From a virus, in the IMG/VR virus record IMGVR_UViG_3300049793_000194, positions 1-33,992 of that record: a DNA stretch of 33,992 bases. One strand, given 5' to 3'. Under the pieces are notes generated by a model, which saw nothing but the letters and a program-made list of their open reading frames with translations, was not told the DNA's origin and did no database searches. Both the position numbers and the translations under genes were made by a program. Below, piece after piece: positions 23,603 to 29,999 of the stretch (position 1 is the first letter of the stretch; every line of letters starts with the position of its first letter).

Positions 23603-24284
23603 CAATCCTCTTCCCTAGCATTCCGCTAATAGCGTCCATAGCAGAGCTGCGGCTATTGAAATGCTCAAATCCTTTTGCGACTTTCTGTTGTGGCGCAGAT
23701 TCCTTGTCATGAGCGATAGCAATTGGTATTTCCTTCAAAAACTCTCCACGCATTATCATCTTCACGGTGATTTCGTAATTGCGTTCAAATATTGGGAAAG
23801 TATTTTTTTTAGGTAAGCTGGCTAGATCAAAAGGATTACACATGCTCCAAGCATGATAAACAGCTTGATGAGACCATGTTTTTTTCGTGTTATAGGTTTT
23901 GCTGTTTTCACATGCCTGAATATAAGCATCTTCAATCCGTGGTATGCCTAACTCTTCTGGTGAAGGTGTAGACCACTTGATGAACTGGCCAATTGTAGGT
24001 GTATTAATTGGGCTTTCAATGCGACATTTCTTAACCCCAAGCTGGACTTTCTCCAAAGTATTAAGGCCAACATCCATGAAGGCTCTAATCCATTGGGTTT
24101 TTTCAATATTAAGACGCTTAGGATCTTGGTATTGTTTTTCAAAGCCTCTACAAATGCTATAGAAGAATGCAAACAGCTTGTTTACAACATCGGTTACGTG
24201 AAGGTCGAGCGCAGTATCGTACTTGCTTTCTTCACGCTTAACATTCAGTGATGAGGTATTCAGTAGGTTTGAAATATGCTCCAT
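23547..24284 (-). CDS. Replication protein P-like helicase loader (245 aa)
   Basis: The core NKLFAFFYSICRGFEKQYQD, EKTQWIRAFMDVGLNTLEKV, KKCRIESPINTPTIGQFIKW and TPSPEELGIPRIEDAYIQAC matches the lambda P family layout (PTIGqFi.W..P.pe.lG.P..e.AY.ea). P proteins deliver the host DnaB helicase to the initiator at the phage origin. It follows the O-like gene by two bases, as in lambda. GAGGG precedes the start. Confidence 0.88.
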   Translation of the reverse strand: MEHISNLLNTSSLNVKREESKYDTALDLHVTDVVNKLFAFFYSICRGFEKQYQDPKRLNIEKTQWIRAFMDVGLNTLEKVQLGVKKCRIESPINTPTIGQFIKWSTPSPEELGIPRIEDAYIQACENSKTYNTKKTWSHQAVYHAWSMCNPFDLASLPKKNTFPIFERNYEITVKMIMRGEFLKEIPIAIAHDKESAPQQKVAKGFEHFNSRSSAMDAISGMLGKRIDGSIDQGRMQKNIKQGGI

Positions 24285-24286
24285 GA

Positions 24287-25273
24287 TTAAGCCCTCATCA
24301 CAGAGTCAACATCCCAGTGAGACCCACCTGCCCCGCCACCTTTCTTTTCCTTACAGAACCAATCAGCATCAAGCGCTTGCCATCCATGAGCAACCATTTT
24401 TTCAAATGCTTCAATAGGGTCAACGCCCTGCTCTTTGCATTTAGCCAGCTCTTTGTTAATTTTGTTCCATGCGGTTTGAGTTACTGGCGCCCTCTTTTTC
24501 TTTCGGGTGATCATCCAGTCCTCGATAATTTGCTCGGGGATTTGAAAAATATTGCTTGCTAGTATATTCTCAATATTGTATTGTTTTATTTTTGGCGGAA
24601 CTGTGCATTTTAAAGTCCGATTTATTCGATAATCAGACTTAGTGTATGTACTTGATCCGTCAAGACCTTTTTTGGCCTCAAGCGTATCTACAGCCTGATT
24701 ATTGTGATTTTCAAACTCTTCGGTGTTTTCATCTTGTGTGAGACTAGTATCACTTAAATTCGAAGTTTCATGATTTTCTCCAAATATTATTCCATTATTT
24801 TTTTCATCATCATGAAGCGTTTCGTCAGAAATGCCTTTACTTATATTACTATTATTTATCTCTCTAGATCTTTTCTTTATATGTGTGGGATTATCCAGAT
24901 GCCTGGGTTTTCCAGAAGGTGGGTTTTCAGTAATGTAGTCATTATTTCCAGGTGACGTGTTTTCAGTAATCTGGTTCAACAATATCGTTTCCCAATGCAG
25001 TATCTGACCTTTATCATTGCGAACTGCTTGTTTAATCAATAAGCCTACTTCTTTCAATACTTTCATTCTTGAACGGATATAATCTCGTCCTACTCCAAAA
25101 CGATTCATTAAATCTTTCTCTTGTATCACCCAGTCGGTTTGTTTGCTTGCAAGATAGACATAAATGCCAATTGCAGCCGGATCTGGTATTAAATCAATAG
25201 TTTTGTTGATCAATGTTGTAAATGGCTGTTTTGATATTTTTAAATAATTTGGAGCATTTTTTTTAATAGCCAT
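24287..25273 (-). CDS. Replication initiator, lambda O-like organisation (328 aa)
   Basis: The N-terminal 100 residues form a winged helix (FTTLINKTIDLIPDPAAIGI, YLASKQTDWVIQEKDLMNRF, RSRMKVLKEVGLLIK) that would bind origin repeats. A long Asn/Asp/Ser-rich linker follows. The C-terminal EDWMITRKKKRAPVTQTAWN, INKELAKCKEQGVDPIEAFE and VAHGWQALDADWF form a helical module found at the end of many phage initiators and thought to contact the loader. Direct repeats inside the linker-coding DNA may be the origin. Confidence 0.85.
   Translation of the reverse strand: MAIKKNAPNYLKISKQPFTTLINKTIDLIPDPAAIGIYVYLASKQTDWVIQEKDLMNRFGVGRDYIRSRMKVLKEVGLLIKQAVRNDKGQILHWETILLNQITENTSPGNNDYITENPPSGKPRHLDNPTHIKKRSREINNSNISKGISDETLHDDEKNNGIIFGENHETSNLSDTSLTQDENTEEFENHNNQAVDTLEAKKGLDGSSTYTKSDYRINRTLKCTVPPKIKQYNIENILASNIFQIPEQIIEDWMITRKKKRAPVTQTAWNKINKELAKCKEQGVDPIEAFEKMVAHGWQALDADWFCKEKKGGGAGGSHWDVDSVMRA
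24891..24970. repeat. Direct repeats inside the initiator gene, candidate origin
   Basis: Two 26-base imperfect copies lie 36 bases apart: 24909-24934 and 24945-24970, both TTTCCAG...GTTTTCAGTAAT. A weaker relative (TTATCCAG...GGGTTTTC) begins at 24891. A very AT-rich segment lies just beyond (about 24,750-24,880). In lambda the origin is a set of iterons within gene O next to an AT-rich region, so this is a plausible origin. The repeats also encode ITEN peptides, so protein-level repetition is an alternative cause. Confidence 0.4.
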
Positions 25274-25274
25274 T

Positions 25275-25568
25275 TTAAATAACCCTTTCTTGAATTTGAT
25301 ACAAAGCTAAAGCTGATGTGGTTAATGAATACATGCATAAAGTATTTTTTTGACGTTCTAAAAGATTTAATTTTATTAGTTCATTAATAAGCAAAGAGAT
25401 CTTTTTAGTTGGCCAAAAATAGAGAGAAGAATCTAAGTATTCAGGAGTAATTTCAACCCAATTTGATCTTGGTGTATTGAAATCGGATGCACATTTGAAA
25501 AAATGAAGAAGTACCGCTATATTTACATCGTACTTTGCTGCAATGTTTGTATTAAAAGCATGTTCCAT
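25275..25568 (-). CDS. Winged-helix protein upstream of the initiator (97 aa)
   Basis: The start EHAFNTNIAAKYDVNIAVLL, YFWPTKKISLLINELIKLNL and the closing strand pair resemble the 'hafN..iA..y.v..Ail......' winged-helix module often found in phage initiators and antirepressors. Here it is a separate protein directly before the initiator gene (one-base gap). It could be an accessory origin-binding protein or a CII-position regulator. GAGGA is about ten bases upstream. Confidence 0.65.
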   Translation of the reverse strand: MEHAFNTNIAAKYDVNIAVLLHFFKCASDFNTPRSNWVEITPEYLDSSLYFWPTKKISLLINELIKLNLLERQKNTLCMYSLTTSALALYQIQERVI

Positions 25569-25985
25569 AGTATAATCGTCCTCTGTAATAGCTGTGTTTT
25601 TCTAACTCTCAGCAATTACTGTTAGGGTGGTGGATTTAGCCTGTTATGCATGGAAATGCATGGCACATCCTTGACAAAGCCAAAACGACCTATGACTTAT
25701 GTCGGGTTAAAATAGCGATGAATGACACTTTGGTCGGTAGACATTCTCGCGCGGAAAGTTTTGTTTACAGAGGGGCAGGATGCCTCTAACCTCTCTCTTT
25801 CAAACACAACTCATTTGTAACTCTTCTCTGAACAAATAAAATCCAATGCTAGAGCAATTACATACCTACTCTTGCAATATACATCTGCGCGCCCTATCAA
25901 TCAATATTTTGCCTGGAAATTCCCGGAACTGTTCAAGTGTAAAAGCCCCCTATTCCATGCCGTATTTGTTACCAACCTATTTCTT
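25569..25985. other. 417-base leader region between Cro-like and replication genes
   Basis: No ordinary gene is supported. It includes the C4-like candidate (25646-25800), a tandem ATGCATGG repeat (25646-25663), a near-palindrome CCTGGAAATTCCCGG near 25911, and an open rightward frame from 25846 antisense to the Cro-like gene. If the leftward transcript from the Cro promoter reads through, this is a long untranslated leader in front of the replication genes, the same place where P4 encodes its immunity RNA. Confidence 0.5.
25646..25800. ncRNA. Candidate C4/P4-CI-type antisense immunity RNA locus
   Basis: Read rightward, 25646-25789 encodes a 47-residue frame ending GRHSRAESFVYRGAGCL. From memory, the 'HSRAE(N/S)F.YR(G/S)AGCL' string recurs in small Ash- or Icd-type frames annotated over P1, P7 and P4 immunity regions, where a short RNA rather than a protein is the functional product. 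The DNA CGCGCGGAAAGTTTTGTTTA is followed by the stem-loop AGAGG...CCTCT (25769-25787) around a GGCAGGATG loop. Strand is not settled. Recognition rests on memory of the motif, not on a search. Confidence 0.4.
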
Positions 25986-26207
25986 TTATTGGGTAGAAAT
26001 AGATCGCCCTTCCATTTTTAAAGCTGGTTTACCGTGTGCTTCATTTGCTTTGAAAAGGCCATGAGTCATATTTTCAATGAGCAATTGCGCCTTAAATGGG
26101 ATATAACCCTGCTTTCTCCATACCTGATAAGTACTGTTTCCTAGGTTGAGCTGCCTAACTAATTGTGTCCAAGTGCCATAATGATCGTATAAGTCATTGA
26201 GTAACAT
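25986..26207 (-). CDS. P22-Cro-like repressor 1 (73 aa)
   Basis: NDLYDHYGTWTQLVRQLNLG, STYQVWRKQGYIPFKAQLLI and ENMTHGLFKANEA follow the P22 Cro plan ('dvi.hfGt...vA..LgIs...v..Wk..iP...A..le..T.G.L'). It is therefore a small helix-turn-helix dimeric repressor. It is the first gene of the leftward replication/late block and has its own promoter about 50 bases upstream. It is a clear paralogue of 27556-27765 (shared W(R/K)KQG(Y/W)IP and AQ(L)). Confidence 0.8.
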   Translation of the reverse strand: MLLNDLYDHYGTWTQLVRQLNLGNSTYQVWRKQGYIPFKAQLLIENMTHGLFKANEAHGKPALKMEGRSISTQ

Positions 26208-26247
26208 AACTAAATCCTTGTTTAATTGTTTATTTTCTTCTGTTGAT

Positions 26248-26289
26248 CATATATGTTAACTATAAATATTGATATGTTGCATTAATCAA
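26248..26289 (-). promoter_or_regulatory. Leftward promoter of Cro-like 1 with operator
   Basis: On the leftward strand TTGATT (26289-26284) and TTTATA (26266-26261) are separated by 17 bases, a good sigma-70 layout. CATATATGT (26248-26256) covers the expected start of transcription and is identical to the core of an operator at 27809-27817 in the other control region, so the two Cro-like proteins may cross-regulate. Confidence 0.6.
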
Positions 26290-26294
26290 CTCGG

Positions 26295-26325
26295 TTATTA
26301 TAACTAAATAATTGAGTTATAATAA
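26295..26325. promoter_or_regulatory. Long perfect dyad, probable operator pair
   Basis: TTATTATAACT (26295-26305) and AGTTATAATAA (26315-26325) are perfect inverted copies nine bases apart. Each arm contains a self-symmetric TTAT-N-ATAA. It lies between the leftward Cro promoter and the rightward HTH gene at 26482. It differs in sequence from the ACATATGT operators, so a different protein, such as the HTH/coiled-coil product, may bind it. Confidence 0.6.
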
Positions 26326-26481
26326 TGGTACAAAGAAATATTTGTATATTTTTGAAAAATTAGTTCTAAGGAAGTGTTTTAAATTAACATAGCTAGCATT
26401 ATGGAGACAAACATCTGTTCCACCCAATTCCGCGGCTGGAAAGTGCTAGAAATAATGCGAAATGTCGCGAAAGGATGAGCA

Positions 26482-26937
26482 ATGAACATAGAAAAAACTT
26501 GGTTAACTTGTAGAGAAGCATCTGTGCTGCTTGCTTGCTCGCAGAGGCACGTTCTTAATCTTATAAAAAAGAAGAACATCAGTGTTAACAGGGATGAGAG
26601 CGGAAAATACTTTATTGATAAAGCTGAATTTTTCCGTGTATACCCTGATGCAATGAAAGTGGAAAGCGATGGAAATAGCGAGAAATCTGGAGACGATGTG
26701 ACCATGAAAGTGCTAGAAGAGAAAATACGCCATTTGGAAGAAATGGTGGATGAAAAAAAGAAGCAAAACGATTTTTTAATGGGTCAAATAGGCGTCAGTG
26801 ATGAAAAACAATCTAAAATGCTCGATGCTCTAAATAATCACGCCCGTCTTCTCGAATATAAAGAAACTGGAGGGAAAGCCCTCTCTGAGTCATCCAATAA
26901 AGGAATCAATTGGTGGCCATTTAAAAGGCGCTCATAA
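26482..26937 (+). CDS. HTH (excisionase/MerR-like) protein with coiled coil (151 aa)
   Basis: Residues 1-55 form a helix-turn-helix of the HTH_17 kind: KTWLTCREASVLLACSQRHV, NLIKKKNISVNRDESGKYFI, DKAEFFRVYP. Residues 72-130 are a long heptad coiled coil (LEEKIRHLEEMVDEKKKQND). It ends in a short basic WWPFKRRS. This layout is familiar from plasmid DNA-binding proteins encoded near rep genes, which regulate copy number or segregation. It could serve as lysogeny or plasmid-state regulator. AAGGATGAGCA precedes the start; it converges on 26941-27339. Confidence 0.75.
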   Translation: MNIEKTWLTCREASVLLACSQRHVLNLIKKKNISVNRDESGKYFIDKAEFFRVYPDAMKVESDGNSEKSGDDVTMKVLEEKIRHLEEMVDEKKKQNDFLMGQIGVSDEKQSKMLDALNNHARLLEYKETGGKALSESSNKGINWWPFKRRS

Positions 26938-26940
26938 ATC

Positions 26941-27339
26941 TCAAGACTGTTCTTGGTCTTTTTTGGTTCTCATATAAGCGTACCCATAACCGCTAAGACC
27001 TCCAGAACCAAATAATATTATAGCCTTAAGCGTTTCGAGTACTATTTGATCTTTATTCAAATATAGGGCAAATCCAACCAAAATTATAAGTCCAAATAAA
27101 GTAGCCCCTGCGAACAGATGCCTACTTTTAATTACCGTTGCCTCATGATTTCTCGTGGCTTCCATATCTTCTTTAGTAGCTTGCAAAGCTGCAATAGCAT
27201 ATTCATGAGAATTATTATTGCTTTGTTGTTGAAGATCTAATTCTTTACAGCGTAGCTCGAGTTCTTTCTCTTGATTATTAAGGAATTTTTCGATAATAGC
27301 TGGGCTTGGATGATTGTTTTTCTTATTAATTTCATTCAT
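26941..27339 (-). CDS. Two-TM membrane protein with helical cytoplasmic region (132 aa)
   Basis: ATG 27339 is chosen because it follows the stop of the upstream 59-residue gene by four bases; a TTG start at 27387 would overlap that gene. Residues 10-80 are charged helix (IIEKFLNNQEKELELRCKEL, ALQATKEDMEATRNH), followed by two spans, HLFAGATLFGLIILVGFALY and TLKAIILFGSGGLSGYGYAY, and a charged tail. The layout resembles DUF2335-type phage membrane proteins. Beside the repressors it could be a superinfection-exclusion protein, but this is a guess. Confidence 0.65.
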   Translation of the reverse strand: MNEINKKNNHPSPAIIEKFLNNQEKELELRCKELDLQQQSNNNSHEYAIAALQATKEDMEATRNHEATVIKSRHLFAGATLFGLIILVGFALYLNKDQIVLETLKAIILFGSGGLSGYGYAYMRTKKDQEQS

Positions 27340-27343
27340 TTTT

Positions 27344-27523
27344 TTACTTATAAATAGGGGTTCTATAATGAACCATAATTTTGCCAAAATCTGATTTGCC
27401 TAAACGCGCAGGTATTATTTCAGAAAAAGAGATGTTTGATTTCTCCTTTTTATTTAGATTTAAATACTTTTCTGGAGATAAAACTTCCTTCTCAACCCTA
27501 CTTACTTGAATAATGCGTTTCAT
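27344..27523 (-). CDS. Small protein of the immunity region (59 aa)
   Basis: The frame MKRIIQVSRVEKEVLSPEKY, LNLNKKEKSNISFSEIIPAR, LGKSDFGKIMVHYRTPIYK is preceded by AAGGG and followed four bases later by the membrane protein gene. The ending 'IIPA.LG.SdFGK..V.Y.TPiY' reads as a conserved motif of small bacterial and phage proteins, but I cannot name a family. Its product and the membrane protein are probably co-expressed from the Cro-like 2 promoter. Confidence 0.6.
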   Translation of the reverse strand: MKRIIQVSRVEKEVLSPEKYLNLNKKEKSNISFSEIIPARLGKSDFGKIMVHYRTPIYK

Positions 27524-27555
27524 AATAAGCGCCCTTTTATGTTTCTTTGATATAA

Positions 27556-27765
27556 TTATAGATGATCTTTATTAATCGGCCGTCTATCTGGCCCAAATTC
27601 ATCTGCTTTTAACTTTCTATTTGTCAGAATTTCAATTCTCAATTGTTGTGCCTGGGGTATCCATCCTTGTTTTTTCCATCTAGGGAAGTTTCTATCAGAT
27701 ATGCCTAAAGCAATACAAACCTTTCTTCCGCTTCCATACTCACCTACCGCTTCGTCTACAGTCAT
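27556..27765 (-). CDS. P22-Cro-like repressor 2 (69 aa)
   Basis: VDEAVGEYGSGRKVCIALGI, DRNFPRWKKQGWIPQAQQLR and IEILTNRKLKADEFG match the P22 Cro family plan, with the helix-turn-helix over GSGRKVCIALGISDRNFPRW. It is divergent from the rightward early operon, and its 177-base upstream region carries four related operators and both promoters. It likely represses the early operon and itself. Confidence 0.8.
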   Translation of the reverse strand: MTVDEAVGEYGSGRKVCIALGISDRNFPRWKKQGWIPQAQQLRIEILTNRKLKADEFGPDRRPINKDHL

Positions 27766-27794
27766 TGCTTGACCCTTAATTAGTAATTAAAGAG

Positions 27795-27908
27795 AGATTA
27801 TCACAATACATATATGTGATCAAACATATGTATTGGTCATTACTCACAAGTTACTACATAAATATTCATACATATGTATTGACTCGTAGTTACTACATAT
27901 GTTGTAAT
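27795..27908. promoter_or_regulatory. Divergent promoters with four-operator array
   Basis: Operator cores are ACATATATGT (27808-27817) and ACATATGT at 27824-27831, 27870-27877 (within the perfect palindrome ATACATATGTAT, 27868-27879) and 27895-27902. Rightward promoter: TTGACT (27879-27884), 18 bases, TGTAAT (27903-27908). Leftward promoter: TTGATC (27823-27818), 17 bases, TAATCT (27800-27795). AGTTACTACATA occurs twice 39 bases apart (27849-27860, 27888-27899). Operators overlap both promoters, so one protein could shut both. Confidence 0.7.
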
Positions 27909-27941
27909 TACCTCAACAAATCAGCATAAGAGGTAAAACAA

Positions 27942-28496
27942 ATGAACGCAACACGCAAATACGATATACTGGCAAATTATAATGATTGTGAACTACCCAT
28001 TTCCAGAAATAATGCCGAAGAGATTAGAAACGATCCCTTCGCCTTAGGAATTAATGTCAAAGGATTGGCAAACGTGAATCACCAAAGAAACCTTTCGAAT
28101 TATGCGGAAGAATTAGTTGCTCACTACGCGAAATATGAATGTGAGCAATACCTACTCTCTCTCCACGACCTGCCAGAATCCGAGCAAAAAGAACTCACAA
28201 GACTTTATATGGAATCCACTGATCGAGAAACAGGTGAGTGCGTCCATGGAAATGATTTCTCGATAAATAACGAATATACATGCGCCCTACTGTTCATGCT
28301 TCAAGATGATTCCCAAGAAAACCGCAATAAGTTCGCAGAAGTAACTCGGAAAAACATAATCAGTTATTACAAGCTATCCCTCCAAGAAATTCTTGATAGT
28401 GCTTGTAGTCAATACCTTCAAAACATGATGAATGAGCAAGGTTTTTATTCCTATCGCGACCAGGAACATGGCGACATCGTGTGGGGGAAGTTTTAA
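27942..28496 (+). CDS. First gene of the rightward early operon, unknown (184 aa)
   Basis: It is the promoter-proximal gene under operator control, a position often used for host-takeover or antirestriction proteins. AGAGGTAAAACAA precedes the ATG. The protein is acidic and helical: ISRNNAEEIRNDPFALGINV, NYAEELVAHYAKYECEQYLL, SLHDLPESEQKELTRLYMES and a C-terminal RKNIISYYKLSLQEILD. No motif identifies it. Its stop overlaps the next start (TAATG). Confidence 0.75.
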   Translation: MNATRKYDILANYNDCELPISRNNAEEIRNDPFALGINVKGLANVNHQRNLSNYAEELVAHYAKYECEQYLLSLHDLPESEQKELTRLYMESTDRETGECVHGNDFSINNEYTCALLFMLQDDSQENRNKFAEVTRKNIISYYKLSLQEILDSACSQYLQNMMNEQGFYSYRDQEHGDIVWGKF

Positions 28497-28732
28497 TGAA
28501 AGAAAAATACAGTTGTTATGAATATGAAATATTCCATGAATTAGTTCCGGTTTGGAGCAGTAAAGGAAAAACGGATAAAACAGTCGATGGATTTACCTAC
28601 AAAATTTATAGCGAAGGCTGTCAACCTTATGATGATGGAGTTATAGATTCTGACGAATGGTATGACACAGCTCAAGAAGCAAGGTTTGCAGCAATAGGAC
28701 GTATAACTTTATTAGAAAATGGAGAAGGTTAA
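28496..28732 (+). CDS. Small acidic early protein (78 aa)
   Basis: I place the start at ATG 28496, overlapping the previous stop (TAATG) with GGAAG upstream; a GTG 15 bases earlier is possible. Features are YEYEIFHELVPVWSSKGKTD, GFTYKIYSEG and EWYDTAQEARFAAIGRITLL. The last segment, 'a..W.dT..eA.faAig.I..LE.G', is a pattern shared by small early phage proteins. Function unknown. Confidence 0.7.
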   Translation: MKEKYSCYEYEIFHELVPVWSSKGKTDKTVDGFTYKIYSEGCQPYDDGVIDSDEWYDTAQEARFAAIGRITLLENGEG

Positions 28733-28733
28733 C

Positions 28734-28865
28734 ATGTTAAATAAAATTAAATGTTTGGTTGTTGGTCATCGATTTCTGATGAATTATTACTCAGCTTATG
28801 GGTGCTATTACCCACGTAATTACGACCGTTGCGAATGCTGTAACAAGCCACGAGGTCATAGATAA
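28734..28865 (+). CDS. DUF1660-like zinc mini-protein (43 aa)
   Basis: GGAGAAGG lies before the ATG, directly after the preceding stop. IKCLVVGHRF near the start and DRCECCNKPRGHR at the end give Cys and His pairs in the order of the small phage DUF1660 family (kl.C...GHk.......C..Cgk). It likely folds around one zinc. Too short for common gene finders. Confidence 0.6.
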   Translation: MLNKIKCLVVGHRFLMNYYSAYGCYYPRNYDRCECCNKPRGHR

Positions 28866-28871
28866 ACACTT

Positions 28872-28906
28872 TATAAATCCGTTTGCTTGAGGTGAACGGG
28901 TTTATA
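28872..28906 (+). promoter_or_regulatory. Long hairpin before the Sak4-like gene
   Basis: TATAAATCCGTT (28872-28883) and AACGGGTTTATA (28895-28906) pair over 12 positions with a single G-T wobble, around an 11-base loop (TGCTTGAGGTG). No T run follows, so it is not a simple terminator. It stands 60 bases upstream of the recombination gene and could be a processing or translational control element. Confidence 0.6.
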
Positions 28907-28965
28907 TGGAGTTTATCTAAGTCCTTAAATGGTCACATTATGTTAACAAGTTAGGAGATGTAAAA

Positions 28966-29811
28966 ATGGCGTTAAAAGCAAAGAAACCATCGGTTGCCGA
29001 GTGCAGACTTAAAGCATTATTTTATGGTGCCGCTGGGGTCGGTAAGACTTATGCAGCAATTCAATTTCCAAAACCCTATATTATTGATACGGAAGGTTCA
29101 ACAAATAAGCCTCAATATGTTAGGTTAATTGAGAAATCAGACGGTGCAGTTCTTATGACCGTAGACTTTGATGAAATGATTAACGAGGTCAGAGAGCTTT
29201 TAACGACCAAGCATGACTATAAAACTTTAATCATTGACTCACTAACCCTGTCATACAATGACCTGCTAGAGAAAGCAGAGCGCAAGGTTGGAACGGACTT
29301 TGGCCGACATTATGGTGAAGCAAACAAGCGAATGAAGCAACTATTAAATTTGCTGTTCCGCCTGGACATGAACGTTATTATTACTTCTCATAGCAAGAAT
29401 GAGTACGGACAGAATTTAGCAGTTTTAGGGCAAACGTTCGACTGTTACAAGAAATTAGATTACCTTTTTGACCTGGTGTTTGAAATCCAGAAGCGCGGAA
29501 CGCACAGAGTTGGCCTTGTTAAGAAGTCACGCTTTGAAACATTCCAAGATACAGACACCTTTCCGTTCTCTTATGAAGAGATTGCAGAGCGATACGGACG
29601 TGCGGTAATTGAGCGGGAAGCAGTAGCCCAGGAACTAGCAACGCCTGACCAAATAAAAGAAGTTGAGAGACTTGTAGAGTTACTCAAGGTAAGTGAAGAG
29701 ACTACGCAAAAATGGCTGGATAAAGCCAATTCTGATGCTTGGTCGGACATGCAAAAAGAGTCCATACAAAAATGTATCGACTTCCTTAATTCTAAGATTA
29801 AGGGTGAATGA
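28966..29811 (+). CDS. Sak4-type RecA-like recombination ATPase (281 aa)
   Basis: Walker A GAAGVGKT (21-28) and Walker B TLIIDSLT (87-94) sit in a RecA-like core with DTEGSTNKPQY, VIITSHSKNEYG and LDYLFDLVFEIQKRG, the layout of the phage nucleotide-binding Sak4 family, single-strand annealing helpers that act with SSB. Residues 220-281 form a helical tail (TPDQIKEVERLVELLKVSEE, KWLDKANSDAWSDM) common to phage recombinases. AGGAGATGTAAAA gives a good start. An SSB-like gene follows, separated by a zinc mini-protein. Confidence 0.9.
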   Translation: MALKAKKPSVAECRLKALFYGAAGVGKTYAAIQFPKPYIIDTEGSTNKPQYVRLIEKSDGAVLMTVDFDEMINEVRELLTTKHDYKTLIIDSLTLSYNDLLEKAERKVGTDFGRHYGEANKRMKQLLNLLFRLDMNVIITSHSKNEYGQNLAVLGQTFDCYKKLDYLFDLVFEIQKRGTHRVGLVKKSRFETFQDTDTFPFSYEEIAERYGRAVIEREAVAQELATPDQIKEVERLVELLKVSEETTQKWLDKANSDAWSDMQKESIQKCIDFLNSKIKGE

Positions 29812-29999
29812 TGGATAAAGTAGACCATGAATATACGGATGAAGTAATTTGTCCGCATTGCTTCCACGAACATAGCGATTCGTGGGAGTTTTTAGATTGG
29901 GTGGAATGTTTTGAATGCCATGAGTGTGAGAAGCCTTTCAACATATGCAGGAATGTAACAATTAACTATTCAACGTCAATCTACAAGGAGAAAAAGTAA
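29808..29999 (+). CDS. Zinc-ribbon mini-protein (63 aa)
   Basis: The start (ATGATG) overlaps the stop of the ATPase gene and its stop overlaps the SSB-like start (TAATG), so it is coupled at both ends. VICPHCFHEHSDSWEF and CHECEKPFNICR supply two CxxC knuckles. This CPHC...HsDsWEf...C..C layout is common in phage early genes. Possible partner of the recombination proteins; role unproven. Confidence 0.75.
   Translation: MMDKVDHEYTDEVICPHCFHEHSDSWEFLDWVECFECHECEKPFNICRNVTINYSTSIYKEKK

Noticed and set aside
23944-24172. 72- and 74-residue frames within the P-like gene
   Set aside because: Out-of-phase shadows of a conserved gene.
25846-26064. Rightward 72-residue frame opposite Cro-like 1
   Set aside because: No ribosome site and largely antisense to a well-supported gene; it may only reflect the C4/Ash-like locus.
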